A stretch of 64,000 bases of DNA from Pleurodeles waltl (GCF_031143425.1 NC_090451.1:666872508-666936507); one strand, 5' to 3'. Shown: positions 51,451-61,830, numbered from the stretch's first letter. Made by a program: numbers and translations. The notes: generated by a model from the letters alone, not told the origin.

Positions 51451-52977
51451 GGAAAGAGGCACCGACTAAAATCTGGAGGCTAAGCAACAGTTTCTCAATC
51501 CCACCTTTATTTTAATCTGGTTTTCAGCTGTCAAGGTGAAAAATGTCCTCTTCTTGTACACTGCACGGAGTGAACGTTAAATACTGCGAGCACGCTGGCT
51601 GGCATTGATGGATTGCAGACTCAATCCAGGTAGATATGCCATATTTCATATTTTCTGAATTGCTACATGTTGTTCCCCATGCATCCCAGATAACAAGCTC
51701 CGAACACCGCACTTGTTACTCTTCCGTCAAAGTTTGCGCCTCCCTCCGTCTCCTGGCCTCAAGCTCTCCCTCCAATGGCTCTTCGCCTTGTCAAAGAAAA
51801 GCTGCTCACACACCAATCAAAGTCTGAAAGTGTGTCTTAACAAAAGAAAAATGAATAGTCTGTGAACACAGAATCGGTTGGCTAGAGGGTCGTGGAGCAT
51901 CTGCGATGGAGCAAGCTCGAAAAAGGCGAAGCGCAAATTTTTAGAAGTGTACACATGGGTTTGCAAGGGGGACGCATGATGGATTCCAACAAAGGGGGCA
52001 GATAGGTGTCAGCAGGCCGAGATTAAGAGAAAGGAATAAGATGACCTTCAGATTGCAACAAGGACGCAAACATTTCGACTGAGCGAGCTAATCAGCCTTT
52101 TCTCGTCTGAGGTGCAAAGAGGTGAAAAAGAGTCTTGAAATGTCACAGAGGGCATTTCCTTTTGGCATATGCTAGCTGGAGCAGAAAAACATGACTGAAG
52201 TGAGTTACACTTATGCTAATTAAAAATTAAATTCAACAGCCTTCAAAGGTTTGGGGAACCTTTTTAAAGCTAAAGTAGTCAGAAAAACTATATTTTGAAC
52301 AACAGGAGTGAAGGATATTGGCATTCCTTCCTTGCTCCTCTCGCCAGCTTCAGTGTTTGGTAAAGGAGTGAAGATTCTCCTCCCTTGTTGCCTGGCAGCC
52401 CTTATGGTCACTGACTTTGCAGAGTGGTAACATCACATCATGTAACGTAACATGACAAAGGCTCCCTGTTTACTACTTTTACTGATGTTTACAGATAAAT
52501 ACGAACAGAAAACCATTTATTTTACCATCTTTATTTATTTTTTAAAATGTGGCTAAAAATAGATATTTTTTGAGTGATTCTAAATGCAGTCATTCATGAC
52601 TGCCAGGTCCATAGCTATGCAGATTAGCAGGTAAGGTGTTTAAAAAAATAAAGGCATTTTAGTAAAGAGCTTTAAACGGCAATAGAAAGGCACAACCTTG
52701 ATACTAAAATTTGAATGTTTTCTTATAAGTGTACTTTTTATCATCTGAATGTGTTTAGATCCCTGAAATCTGTCAGGCGTTCAGGCATAAGTGCACATTT
52801 TGTTGGTTAAATAAATGTAGAAATATACTTGCTCCAGCTTCAATTTTTCACAAAACCCAACATAAATATGGATAAATACAGATAAAATCATCAAAAAATA
52901 AATATGAATAAATACTGACGGACACATAAAAAAAAGAAAATACCATAAAACTGGGAACCCTAAACATTACCACGCAA
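51451..52977. other. non-coding spacer
   Basis: No ORF, RNA gene or clear repeat was recognised. The right half is AT-rich, with loose ATAAATA/GATAAATA runs at about 52,855-52,920. A 62-codon minus-strand frame (51,524-51,712) and a 63-codon frame (52,220-52,411) have no recognisable domains. Confidence 0.5.
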
Positions 52978-53150
52978 CGAGAGGAGACCCAGATATGGAC
53001 CAACTGCTCAACCTCTGAATTGAAAAGCCCTTCCCAGGCTTTACCTAATTGATGTAAAAGCAGCTTTTATGTTATGTAAGTTTGGCCAATCATACAGAAT
53101 TAACAAAAAGAGTTCATAAACAAGGTTTGTTCAATGGTTCTTGTCAGTAC
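52978..53150 (+). repeat. interspersed repeat, copy 1, left part
   Basis: This segment matches 55,715-55,880 loosely but clearly. Shared words include GAAAAGCC(C/T)(T/C)(T/C)CCCAG, TTGGCCAATCA and AATGGTT in the same order. The repeat breaks off at the poly-T of the L1 insertion and resumes at 55,228. The family is unnamed here. Confidence 0.65.
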
Positions 53151-53161
53151 TTTTTTTTTTT
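53151..53161 (-). other. poly(A) tail of the L1 insertion
   Basis: Eleven consecutive T on the + strand directly follow the repeat sequence TTGTCAGTAC. On the minus strand this is the 3'-terminal A-run of the retrotransposed copy, and it fixes the 3' insertion boundary to the base. Confidence 0.85.
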
Positions 53162-53303
53162 GTCCTCATAAAGCCCACTTTCACGTGCGAGGGTCATCAA
53201 CCTGTGCCCTCCAATACAGGAGGACACATACAATTTTCACTCTCCCGGTCACAGACTGTTCTCCATGCCTGCCAAGCCATACAAGCCCGTGGAGCAACCG
53301 TGT

Positions 53304-53486
53304 TTATGGGGAACACCTCCTAAAATCAGGGGGGCCAGTAATCATTGGACATGAAAAGGGAAAGCAACTGCTTTGCAGAAAATTTACCCATATAGCCCAG
53401 CACTCGTCTCTTTTATTAAGCGGGGAAATGCCCTCCAAATGACAAAAGTAGTTCACAGATGCCAACCATTCAGCAACGAAATCCAC
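53304..53486 (-). pseudogene. probable far C-terminus of L1 ORF2
   Basis: A 60-codon frame whose first half (EWLASVNYF...LNKRDECWAIWVNF) has the E-W-L-x...W spacing often seen at the end of L1 ORF2. It lies in a different frame from the zinc-motif fragment, so a frameshift near 53,490-53,540 is needed. The last about 20 codons are probably 3' UTR read through. Assignment is tentative. Confidence 0.45.
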
Positions 53487-53539
53487 CTAAAACAAATTTG
53501 CCATCTGGCCAATAATATCAGTATGAAAATCAAGTGCTT

Positions 53540-53836
53540 CTAAGGATTGGGGAGTCTTATGTCCCAAGTTGTGCCAAGTGCCACCCCGAAGATCACTAAC
53601 AAGAAGGTTACCTCTATGATTTGTTTAAGTAGACTTTTTACGCTGACCCAGAACCCCCTTAGACTCGCACAGCTCCAAAACATGTGGATATAATTTCCAT
53701 TAGCTTCCCCACAACGTGGACAGTACCTCTCTGACTTCCCCAAAACCGACAGCTTCTGGGGAGGCCAGTAGGTCCTGTACAGGGTAAACAGATGTTTTTT
53801 CTTCAACGCGGCCGATCTAGTGGCCAACCAAAGCAT
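53540..53836 (-). pseudogene. L1 ORF2 C-terminal fragment with zinc-knuckle-like motif
   Basis: A 98-codon piece in the same frame as the previous one, separated only by the TGA. It starts in LWLATRSAALKKKH and contains CPRC...H-x4-C: Cys39, Cys42, His51, Cys56, spacing C-x2-C-x8-H-x4-C, followed by FW. This is the Cys-rich C-terminal motif of L1 ORF2. The frame ends at TAG near 53,540. A further C-terminal stretch seems to continue in another frame at about 53,380-53,486 (EWLASV...WAIWVNF), which implies one more frameshift. Confidence 0.8.
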
Positions 53837-53839
53837 AGA

Positions 53840-54541
53840 TCAAGAAGTTTCCCAAAACTTTACCACATCAATAGCTGGTAGGGCTACTCCCCATTTCTTC
53901 TCAGCCGAGGACAAGCTTAACCCTGAGGTATCTAGTAATGCCTGGTACCAAACGGCAATTTCTTTATGGACTAAAACCTGAGCTAATTTCCCTTCCCATA
54001 CGTTCTTCATGTCCCCCTCATCTTGTAGAGCAGCAGCCCAACTAGCTAACTGATAATATTTAAACTTTGAGATCTTGTGTTCAGTTAGTTCCTGGAGCCT
54101 GCTCCAAGACACCAGCCTTGAATCTTCCAAAATTTGTCCCCACCGCTCCACCCCCTTCAATGGGAGCGCTAATTTATCGGTAAAAAATTCAGGGGTGCCA
54201 GGTGAGTCCCAGACCGGAGCCAAGGAACTATAATACTTAATTCCTAAAACTTGTCGGACCAGCCACCACAATCTGGCAGCAGCTCTAAGGATCTTCAAAC
54301 ATATCTTTTTAAAGTATTTAGGGTGACCAAACGTAGACAGTAAATGCCTACCGGCCTCTAGCAGTTCCTGAGTCATAACACCGCAAAAACCTGTATACTC
54401 CAAACTGTTGTGTAGCAATACCCGCACATTTTTCAGATGAAAAGCCAAATAGTACTTATAAAAATCTGGAGCCACAATACCCCCTTTTTCTTTTTTCATA
54501 CATAATTTTTGCCAGGCAATCCTGACTCCCGAGATGGCCAC
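53840..54541 (-). pseudogene. L1 ORF2 middle fragment, after frameshift
   Basis: This 233-codon piece continues ORF2 in another frame. It opens with GVRIAWQKLCMKKEKGG, the L1 block (I-x-W-x2-L-x4-GG-x-P) that normally follows F-x-W. It continues with Y-x4-FHLKNV. The phase change fits a one-base deletion (or a two-base insertion) near 54,530-54,545. It ends at an in-frame TGA (53,840-53,842) after VVKFWETS, and the same frame continues beyond as the next fragment, so that TGA is a nonsense mutation. Function lost. Confidence 0.82.
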
Positions 54542-55206
54542 ACAAACGAGGTTAATTCTGCCTGCATCTTCCTAAACCAAGACTTCCTAAATTCCAAAGG
54601 AATAGTATTGAACAAAAAAGTAAACTTTGGGAGGATAATCATTTTAAGTATATTAGTTCTCCCAATCAAAGACAATGGAAGACCCACCCAGGTTTTAAGC
54701 AATCTGCGGGTTTCCATACAGACCTTATAAAAATTAATCTGAGCTAGTTCTTCAAGACAGGGAGTATCTTGGATCCCCAGATACCTGATTTGTTGTTTAA
54801 CAAGGAAACTATTATAAGAGGTGTTCCAGCACATAATCTCGGTTTTCTCCGCCTTTACAGAGTAACCCAACACCCTACCGAAATTCTCTATACACTGTAT
54901 AATTCTAGGAAAAACATGAGTCAGGTCACCGGTGTAAATCATAAGATCATCGGCATATAGGGCGACCTTTTTTTCCCAACTTTGACATAGGAAGGAGGAT
55001 ACCTGATTATCGGCCCTAATTGTTATGGCCGAGGGATCAATATATAAGTCAAAAAGAAGAGGGGACAGTGGACATCCCTGATGCGTCCCTCTCTCGATCT
55101 TAGATGTCGGGGATATTTTATCGTTAACCATAATGCTGGCAACCGGGGCGTTATATATAGCCTGAATCACTCTGATGAACTTTGGACCCTGGTTATATTT
55201 CTCCAT
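54496..55206 (-). pseudogene. L1 ORF2 reverse transcriptase fragment
   Basis: A 236-codon open piece covering the palm and thumb of an L1-type reverse transcriptase. Numbering residues from the first Met of the open piece: GTHQGCPLSPLLF at 40-52 (the QGCPLSP block) and the catalytic box YADD at 84-87, both intact. Further on, RYLGIQ and GRTNILKM correspond to the conserved LG-x and GR-x2-L-x-KM blocks of L1. The first Met is simply internal to ORF2; the real N-terminus (endonuclease, fingers) is missing through 5' truncation. The frame closes at 54,496 because of a frameshift near 54,530-54,545. The true protein frame resumes as the next fragment, overlapping by 46 bp. Intact active-site residues show that this copy decayed mostly by indels. 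Confidence 0.88.
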
Positions 55207-55227
55207 GACAAATTGTAAGGGCTTTTT

Positions 55228-55460
55228 GATTACAAGGCCGCTGCATCAAATTAGCTGCTGTGATGCAATCTTTTTCTGAAAGAAACACTGTGCCTTCTAA
55301 TTCTTTTAGCTTTGCTGTAAGTTAGTTGGACCAACAGCACAGGAAGCCACATTTGAAAAGGCTCTCATAAATTGGAGTGAGGTTTAAAATAGTATCTGAT
55401 TAACTACTGAACCACTGTCAGTTATCATGCTGTTCACCCCATTACCTTAAAGTGTCTTGC
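55228..55460 (+). repeat. interspersed repeat, copy 1, right part
   Basis: This resumes the repeat interrupted at 53,150. It aligns with 55,892-56,063 and then with 56,712-56,775: GATGCAA(T/A)C, AATTCTTTTAG, TTGG(A/G)CCAACAG, GGAG(T/C)GAGGTTT, ATCTG(A/G)TTAAC, then CATGCTGTTCA against CGTGCTGTTCA, and CAGATAAAA. This copy lacks the hairpin element that interrupts copy 2, so it provides the empty-site sequence. Confidence 0.75.
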
Positions 55461-55557
55461 ACAGATAAAATTTTAATTATATCAGCTAATCTTGTTGCTT
55501 TGCCCTGTTGAAGTGATCTTATAATCAAAAAGTTGCAAAACTCGTGTGGGCTTTAGT

Positions 55558-55885
55558 TTTGTGGGAGAATAGCCATTAAAACCCTATTTATGAAACCTAT
55601 GGAGTTAGTTGTCTATGTTTGACCAAACATACATCACTTAAAAGCCTCAGAAACAGTCTTCTTCATAACCTAACTTAATCTAACCTAACCTAACATAACA
55701 TAACATAACCAGGAAATGGAAGGAGATCTACATAGGAACCAACTGAAAAGCCTCTGAACTGAAAAGCCTCTCCCAGAATTTACCTTAATTGAACTAAAGA
55801 AGACAGTTTCTGAGGCTTTTATATGTTTTAAACTTGGCCAATCAATAGTTTCTAAAGGTTTTATTTTAATGGTTATTCTCTGGAC
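55558..55885. repeat. imperfect inverted repeat
   Basis: The left arm, 55,558-55,668, is an inverted and diverged version of the right arm, 55,792-55,885. The best core is 25 bp with one mismatch: TAAAAGCCTCAGAAACAGTC and the next five bases at 55,639-55,663, against 55,797-55,821. The outer parts GAGAATAGCCATTAAAA and TTTTAATGGTTATTCTC also pair. Either the repeat family has inverted ends, or two copies lie head to head. Confidence 0.65.
55668..55711 (+). repeat. AACCT/AACAT microsatellite
   Basis: A short run of imperfect 5-bp units: ACCTA, ACTTA, ATCTA, then ACCTA twice and ACATA three times. It separates the two repeat copies. It is a simple repeat; its resemblance to an arthropod-type telomere word is not meaningful in so short a run. 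Confidence 0.8.
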
Positions 55886-56063
55886 GTTGATTGTAGGTTG
55901 CTTCATCAGATTAGATGTTATGATGCAAACTTTCCCACAGAAAACCACTTTTCATTGCAATTCTTTTAGATTTGCTATAGAAGTCAGTTGGGCCAACAGT
56001 GTAGTAAGTCACTTTTCAAAACTCATAAGTTGGAGCGAGGTTTCAAGTAGGATCTGGTTAACA
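55712..56063 (+). repeat. interspersed repeat, copy 2, left part
   Basis: This is collinear with copy 1 (52,978-53,150 plus 55,228-55,400). It lacks the L1 insertion, so it shows the uninterrupted sequence across the L1 target site at about 55,878-55,892. It breaks at GGTTAACA, where the hairpin element starts. Confidence 0.7.
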
Positions 56064-56711
56064 GGCATGGCCCGTCCTTTAGGGCGGATGGACCATGCCC
56101 CCCCACTTTTTACCCCTCATGAAGAGTGTCTGTCAGGCTGAACAAAGGTCCATCTGACAGACATTCTTCATGTTCAGGTCAGGCAGCCAGGAGCAGACAT
56201 GCGCAATTTGCGCAGAGTCCTGGCTGCCTGAGCTGAACTTTGCTGGGCTGAAGAGGTCACAGCTCCTATGGGCGTGACCTCCTCGGCTCAGTAAAGGTGC
56301 CTCGAGGCCCTCCCCCAGGTGACGAGGGAAGTGTCACCAATTGACTTCGACCGGGGCGCTTCAGGTTTAAGCCCTGAAGCGCCCAGGGCGAGTGTCAATT
56401 AGTGACACCTCGTCACAGAGTGGGGTGGGGTCGGACGTCTCACTGACCCCATCCCACTTTGTGACGAAGTTGGGACTGCTGCCTTCCCAGCCAATGAGGG
56501 AAGGCAGCAGTCCCAACCCTCCTGTGACCTCCGAGGCTGAAGGTAAGTGTGTGTGTGTGTGTGAGTGTGTGATCTTTTTAAATGAATGTTTGGTGCGTGT
56601 GTGCATACTTGAATGATGATGAGTGTTGTTAATGGATGTGCGTGCGTGTGTGTGTGAAAGAATGAGTGCGAGTGTGCTGCCCGCCCGCCTCCCTCCTAAA
56701 CGTGCCGGCCG
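56064..56711. mobile_element. GC-rich element built of seven consecutive hairpins
   Basis: About 650 bp inserted in repeat copy 2; copy 1 has the empty site. It holds a chain of inverted repeats: 56,064-56,070 with 56,093-56,099; 56,118-56,135 with 56,155-56,172 (18 bp, one mismatch); 56,172-56,192 with 56,218-56,238 (21 bp, two mismatches); 56,253-56,260 with 56,274-56,281. A compound stem follows, with outer arms 56,331-56,345 with 56,394-56,408 and inner arms 56,354-56,365 with 56,373-56,384. The last two are 56,412-56,432 with 56,445-56,465 (21 bp, two mismatches) and 56,469-56,488 with 56,498-56,517 (20 bp, perfect). After 56,540 it changes to GT-rich sequence and then GC-rich sequence to the right end. 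No credible ORF. The class is not recognised; foldback-type, Helitron-like or another non-autonomous DNA element are options. Confidence 0.75.
56547..56570 (+). repeat. GT microsatellite
   Basis: A (GT)n run with one GA interruption, inside the hairpin element. A second short TGTG/CGTG run lies at about 56,636-56,657. Both are simple repeats. Confidence 0.85.
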
Positions 56712-56790
56712 CCACTGGCTGTAAGTAATCGTGCTGTTCATCCCTTCACTTTAAAGTGTTTTTTTCAGATAAAAAATCAGGTGCTGGCAT
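56712..56790 (+). repeat. interspersed repeat, copy 2, right part
   Basis: The match to copy 1 resumes here: CCACTG, CGTGCTGTTCA, CACTTTAAAGTGT against CCTTAAAGTGT, then CAGATAAAA. The pair frames the hairpin element. The homology fades after about 56,775. Confidence 0.65.
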
Positions 56791-59700
56791 AGAAACAAAT
56801 AACTGTGTTTAAATGTAAAATATTTGGATACCTCTTTTTTATGTGATGTCACAGGAATGGTCCTTCCATGGTGAATGGGTGTGAACCCCTGCTCCAAGTA
56901 CCCAACTGCTTGTAAAACAATTAATCTGATTTTTGTGTGGCTCTAGTATAATGCTAGAGGCTTTTGCCTGTCCTTGGGAATGTGAGGTTCAGGACTTGTT
57001 CTGCTACCTTGATGAGTGCACACAGTGCAACCTACTAATGAGCAAAGGACTACTGTCCATGCCCGGGGTTAGACCTTAAAGTGGTGGTGGCAGCATACCA
57101 AGTTTCATAAACAGTAGTGGGATCAGGACTTTGTTTCTGTGTCAGTGAGAGAGTAATCTACTGATCCCTCTCATATGTATTTCTGCTATTACATGAACCC
57201 CAGATCCTTGCACAGATATTCCACGTGCAAGTCAAGTGGTTATATGTACAGTGAGTGTGCCGAACTGTTGGACAGTAGGTCTAGGTGTGTTGTGAGAGTC
57301 TAAGTACTGAAACCAGTGGGAGCAATTTTGATGGCCCTGGCTCAGGATAGCACAGTATGGCGGGTGGAATTACCTTGTCCCAGACAGTGGAAATTTACTA
57401 ACTGCATTCCCGTGGCTGGAGATACAGACACCGAGGTGAAGGATGGAGAAAGGGCTTCACTTAGAAATTCCGTGAGGACCTTGTTAGCAAACGGCAGCAG
57501 ATTGCTACTCAGCAAGCTATTTAGTAGATGCTAGTGGTGATGGTGGGTCTTCTATTTCTGCTGGTCAATGTGAGGAAGTTTTCTATGCAGGGCCTGCCCT
57601 TTAGTCTGCCCCTGATTACTACTTCAGTAGGCTGATGATGGAAAGGTGCAGAGAACTCACACTGTATTGTTCCCTTGTATTGGACGCTTCTGCTTGTAGC
57701 CAGCGTCATTGCCAACTGCTGTAAAAGCCTTCGCCTATCACTGTGTCTGAAAATCTGCCAGAAAATGACACTTGAAAGAGAACCTCCAAAGGCAGTAAAT
57801 CTTCATCCACTGTATATAAAATGTGTATAAAATGAGCTCCAAACCAGCACATCTTGTTCTAGTTCCTCGTTCTACATGACTAAGGGATGGAGTGCTTGAA
57901 GCATTGCTGGAGCTGCGCTGGTTTCTGCCTGACTGCAAGTCTCCGGGAGGTGACGGTAAGTCACCTGAAGCCTGTACTCTCTGCTGGAGGTGCTCAAGGT
58001 TTGGCTAGGGCCTAGATGCCTGCCTGCTGAGAGAGGAATGGGCTGTGCCTGGTCTTGAAGGAGTAGACGCTGTTCAGGGGAGGAAGCGGAGCATGTTATG
58101 GCATGGGGAATAGCTAGAGAGAGTGAGAGACTGGATGGGAGTGAAGCCAGTATCGTCCCTGGTTTGGAAGAGCCATAAGTTCTCCCTAAACAGTTCTTAC
58201 ATCATTAATTATTAACATGTAGCCTGATTTAAAAAGCTCTGTGTACAAATTAAAAATCTATATTTTGAATGACAAATGAAGTGTAACTACAAATAAGGTT
58301 TACATATATATTTTAAAAGAGCTTGTGTGTGTCACTCTAAGACACTTACCGTCCTATTTACAAGGCTTTTTCTGCGAGCCATTCTGCCATTCCACTTTGT
58401 CCCAGGTGTATTTGCGACTTACTCTCGAATTTCCAGAAGCAAAACACGCTTTGTCGCAGATAAAAAAAAAGGCTGCGAATTGGGTCCTTCGCGACTCAAA
58501 GAATCCTTGCCATCCTTACGGGAACCTTCCTAATGTGGACCCAGCAGTATTTGTATGCAGGCAGCGCACTGTGATTCCAGTCCATAGAAACAGAAACAAT
58601 GAGAGGACGGTGCCCTTGTCAAGCCTGTCTCTCACATGCAGCATTGACAGGGACAGAAACTAGGAGGCGGTGGGGGAGGCTCCAGCTTCAATGAAAACCC
58701 GGAGTCACATGGGGAGCCAGGGATCTATAATTTAGAGTGCTCTGTGTGCAGAGGAACAGACTTTAATTATCACAGGAAACCACCACCTGTCAAACAGCTC
58801 TATTAGCCAAACCCTACCACTGCCCTAGCCTATAATGCACACATTTTTTGGGGGCTGTGGTGACTAAAGAGACTTACAATTCATCACAAAGAATGCAAGT
58901 GCAGCTGTCACTGACATTAAGATGCACAGATATTGCTGACATTCTGTATCGTGATATGGGCCCTTAAACGTGCTATGATGCGCCCTGCAGTGGTCAAGGA
59001 TGTGCTATTGGTTACTTGGCAGTGGGTAGAGCACGAAATCGGTGAGTCTTAGAGAAACCCAGATCAAGTCAGTGGGACTCTATGATATCTGCAGGGCGTT
59101 GCCACTTCATGAAGCGAAGGCTTTCCACGATTGACTATTATTCTTGAGAAAGGAAGGAGGTCGAAGACTTGTCACAGCGGTTCTGAGCTCTTTCCTAGGG
59201 AACCTGCAAAGAACATAGCTGCTGGGCTTTCTCGCTAAGGCGTGGGATCCTGTGAAGACACCACAGAAATACCAACCACGCATCCGAGGAAGAGTGGAGG
59301 TATGGGTGAACTTGGCTTGGAGATGGCCACAGTGCTTGGTGAACCCAGCTGTTCCTGTTCTGCCAGTCTTCCGCATTGACAATCACTCTACTGCAGTTAG
59401 GGCCATGCCAACCTTAACTAGGCTAAAAATTGTGCCCATAATCATTGTTCACCTATCCTTTAAGATAATCCAAGTGTCTCCAGAAGCAGCTCCAGGAAGT
59501 ATAAATACCACTGGCTTTCTTTGACTACCCTTATCAATTGGCTTGAGACTTTGCCAACCACGATTTGGTTCAGCCCAGTGGAGTTTTCATCTTTCAGCTA
59601 ATGATATTCGCTGTGTTGGTGTGTTCCTCCACCTGCACTCGAGTGATTGTGTTGAACTGCATGAGGGACTACTCTTCCTTTTTGGGTTGAGCACGCAGGC

Positions 59701-60599
59701 TCTCTGACCTGGGCTTTTAACCACCCCACTACACGCCTATCACTATCGTTCGTTCATGGGTTTGCCTTTCAAATATTCTTTCTTATCATTGGTAAATGCT
59801 TTACGTTTGTCCCTCCTTGCGACGGTTTTGTTACCGCCTTGGACACCGACCCTGCTACATGGATAACTGCACGTTTGCCGACACGTTTGACAGCGAGTGA
59901 ACTTCTTTTTCCTTTTGTGTCTCTCCTTCACGCTCATGGCAGCCTTGGTGCTTTGAATCGGCTTGCATGTGTCAACTGTTTTACTTCTTTTCAATTTATG
60001 TGGCACGAAAAGACAAGTTAGGAATATACAACGCTAATCGATATAACTCGAGCAAACGCGAGACCCACTGCATTGCAAATGCTTGTTGTATTTTTGCCTT
60101 CTGTGTCCACCCCTGCTGACTCAACCCATTTCTCTCGCTACAATGTGCTAATGGAGTTACCCCATGCTTATTGGCTTTACCAATGCTTGCCTCACGTTGT
60201 GATTCCTTCTAATTTTTGTATGTGCGCAGGACAAGTAACCTCTCACACATGTAGCAGCAGCAGGACATCAGGCCTGCCCAAAAAGCAGACACAAAGGGGG
60301 GCTGTACAAGGGTTAAAGCGATTAGACTATTGATTTCAGTCTTGCAGTGACTGCCCTAAACTCGTGTTGCCATAGAAACTGTGCCAAAGTGCTCTCTGGT
60401 ACAGTGTTTTAGGTCATGCCCAACGGGGGGGTCACTCATTCAGAGAGACATTTCGTTTTTAATGTTATGTGATATTTCACCACAGTGTCCTGACAGTCCT
60501 AGCACAGTGTGAGGCCTGTCAGAGCTTGTGTTTGTCCTGACGGTCTTAAAATCTGTCTGTATTCGTAGTTAGAGCGGTCACTGAGTGAGAGACTCATTA
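56791..60599. other. non-coding spacer, no gene recognised
   Basis: No ORF here resembles a known family. A 112-codon + frame (58,325-58,663) and a 91-codon - frame (59,107-59,382) have no visible domains or supporting context. The segment at about 59,740-60,340 looks like an interspersed repeat by texture, but I cannot name it or show its ends. TATATAAAA at 57,812-57,820 is TATA-like only by chance context. Confidence 0.45.
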
Positions 60600-61215
60600 T
60601 TAATACCCCTGCACTACTATCCTACTGGTCAAGAGTGAGACACTCTCGTGTGCCACGAGGCAAAGTAAAGCAAAATACATTAATAGAAAAGCACAATAGT
60701 ATTACTCGGCCAGTTCCAAAACGTCCCACAGTAGTGGTAAGACTTGACACCAGCGTGATCGATGTGGTGTGAGACACTAGTGACAGCTCCATCTGTGAGA
60801 TGTGAGTGACCAGCTCCAACACTAGTACCCTAGCACGACCACACCATCCGGAAGCCTTGCCACACTACTGACGGACAGTAAGGCACTCCCGTGAAAGCAC
60901 GAGTGAGACACTACTACACCAGAATCATATTACCCTCACAGAGGGAAGTCTTGACTCACTCCCAGTGAAGAGTGGGACACCAGCAGCACCACCCCACGTG
61001 TAAGAGTGAGATATTCTAGCACAAGAGCCCAAGAGCCACCAGAGCAGAGGGATGTCTCTGCAACCTACCAGTGACGAGTGAGACATTTTACAGGGATGAC
61101 CCAACCGGTGAGGTATGAGTGAGGCACTAGTCACATGAACCCCAGTACTTACCACCCTATATTGGTGAATGAGACACAGCAACAATACTGACCTATTACA
61201 ACCTCCCTACCAGTG
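60600..61215. repeat. degenerate tandem repeat with GAGTGAGACAC core
   Basis: A loosely periodic region in which GAGTGAGACACT or a close variant recurs near 60,630, 60,770, 60,900, 60,970, 61,003, 61,076, 61,113 and 61,166. Each is usually preceded by CCAGTGA(A/C)G or a similar word and followed by A/C-rich sequence. Spacing is irregular, mostly about 35-75 bp or a multiple. It is an old minisatellite, unrelated to the others in the window. No coding role is seen. Confidence 0.6.
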
Positions 61216-61359
61216 AAGTCAGAGGAAATCCAGCCTGGTACCCCATGGGTGTAGGGCTCCATCCTCCAGCACCTTTATAGACTGGTAGGGATCGGATACG
61301 GGTTTAAAACAGGTCTGGGGCGTTTGATGGAGCCCTGTAGCTGGCTTGGCATGTGGCCT

Positions 61360-61830
61360 TTTCCTGTTTTTCCGATGGTCTGAACATAGGAGTCTTCTCC
61401 GCTCTGCTTATGCTTCAGAGATTACTTAGTCCCCTCACCATACCTCGCCTTTTCACTCAGTTTCTCTCCTTCTTACCATTCACCTTTCCTCTCGGCCAAA
61501 GATTCAGTCCTAATTCGTCCCTTATTCAATGTATCCATCATGCCTTCTTTTTGGGTCTCCATCTCACCTCCTCCCACCTATATATTAATCCCCCTTTAAT
61601 TAAGCTTCTCTCTTCTTCCTTGTCCCCCCTTGATTACCAAGTTCTCTCTTTCGTACTTCAAACTCTCACCCTTTTCCCCATCCTTTGAGCCCTGACTCGT
61701 TTTCCACCACCTTTTCACTTTTACTCATTCTTTTTGCCAGTCTCCCACAAACCCTTTATTCTCGTCCATTCTTTTTCGGTACCACGGTTTGCCCTCCCTA
61801 ATTCTCTCTCCATGTCCCACTGTCTCACAG
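61360..61830 (+). repeat. pyrimidine-rich tract
   Basis: About 470 bp of low-complexity sequence dominated by C and T on the + strand, with many CTCTCTTCTTCC-like and CCTTTTC-like words. A 111-codon frame (61,353-61,688) inside it is hydrophobic (Leu, Ser, Phe, Pro) simply because of base composition. It is not annotated as a gene. Confidence 0.6.

Larger units (their letters stand above)
53151..55227 (-). mobile_element. 5'-truncated L1-type LINE insertion with poly(A) tail
   Basis: A minus-strand L1-clade element of about 2.08 kb. Its 3' end is a run of 11 T on the + strand (53,151-53,161), i.e. a poly(A) tail. From there a noncoding 3' end of perhaps 200 bp leads to a broken ORF2 reaching 55,206, and the element is cut off just beyond, in the middle of the reverse transcriptase. 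The flanks (ending 53,150 and resuming near 55,228) join into one continuous match to the second repeat copy at 55,715-56,063, which defines the insertion independently. L1 elements copy by target-primed reverse transcription, which commonly gives such truncation. A clear target-site duplication was not found. ORF2 carries at least two frameshifts and one or more stops, so the element is dead. Confidence 0.88.

Noticed and set aside
55668..55711. TTAGG-type telomeric repeat
   Set aside because: Only a few imperfect 5-bp units; a simple microsatellite in a vertebrate-type setting.
56367..56741. 124-codon minus-strand ORF
   Set aside because: Lies over the hairpins and the GT microsatellite, which explains its His/Thr/Ser-rich repeats; not coding.
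57812..57820. TATA box promoter
   Set aside because: TATATAAAA occurs in AT-rich DNA with no initiator, CpG island or downstream gene to support it.
61353..61688. 111-codon hydrophobic ORF
   Set aside because: Produced by a C/T-rich tract, which encodes Leu, Ser, Phe and Pro in any frame; no conserved motif.
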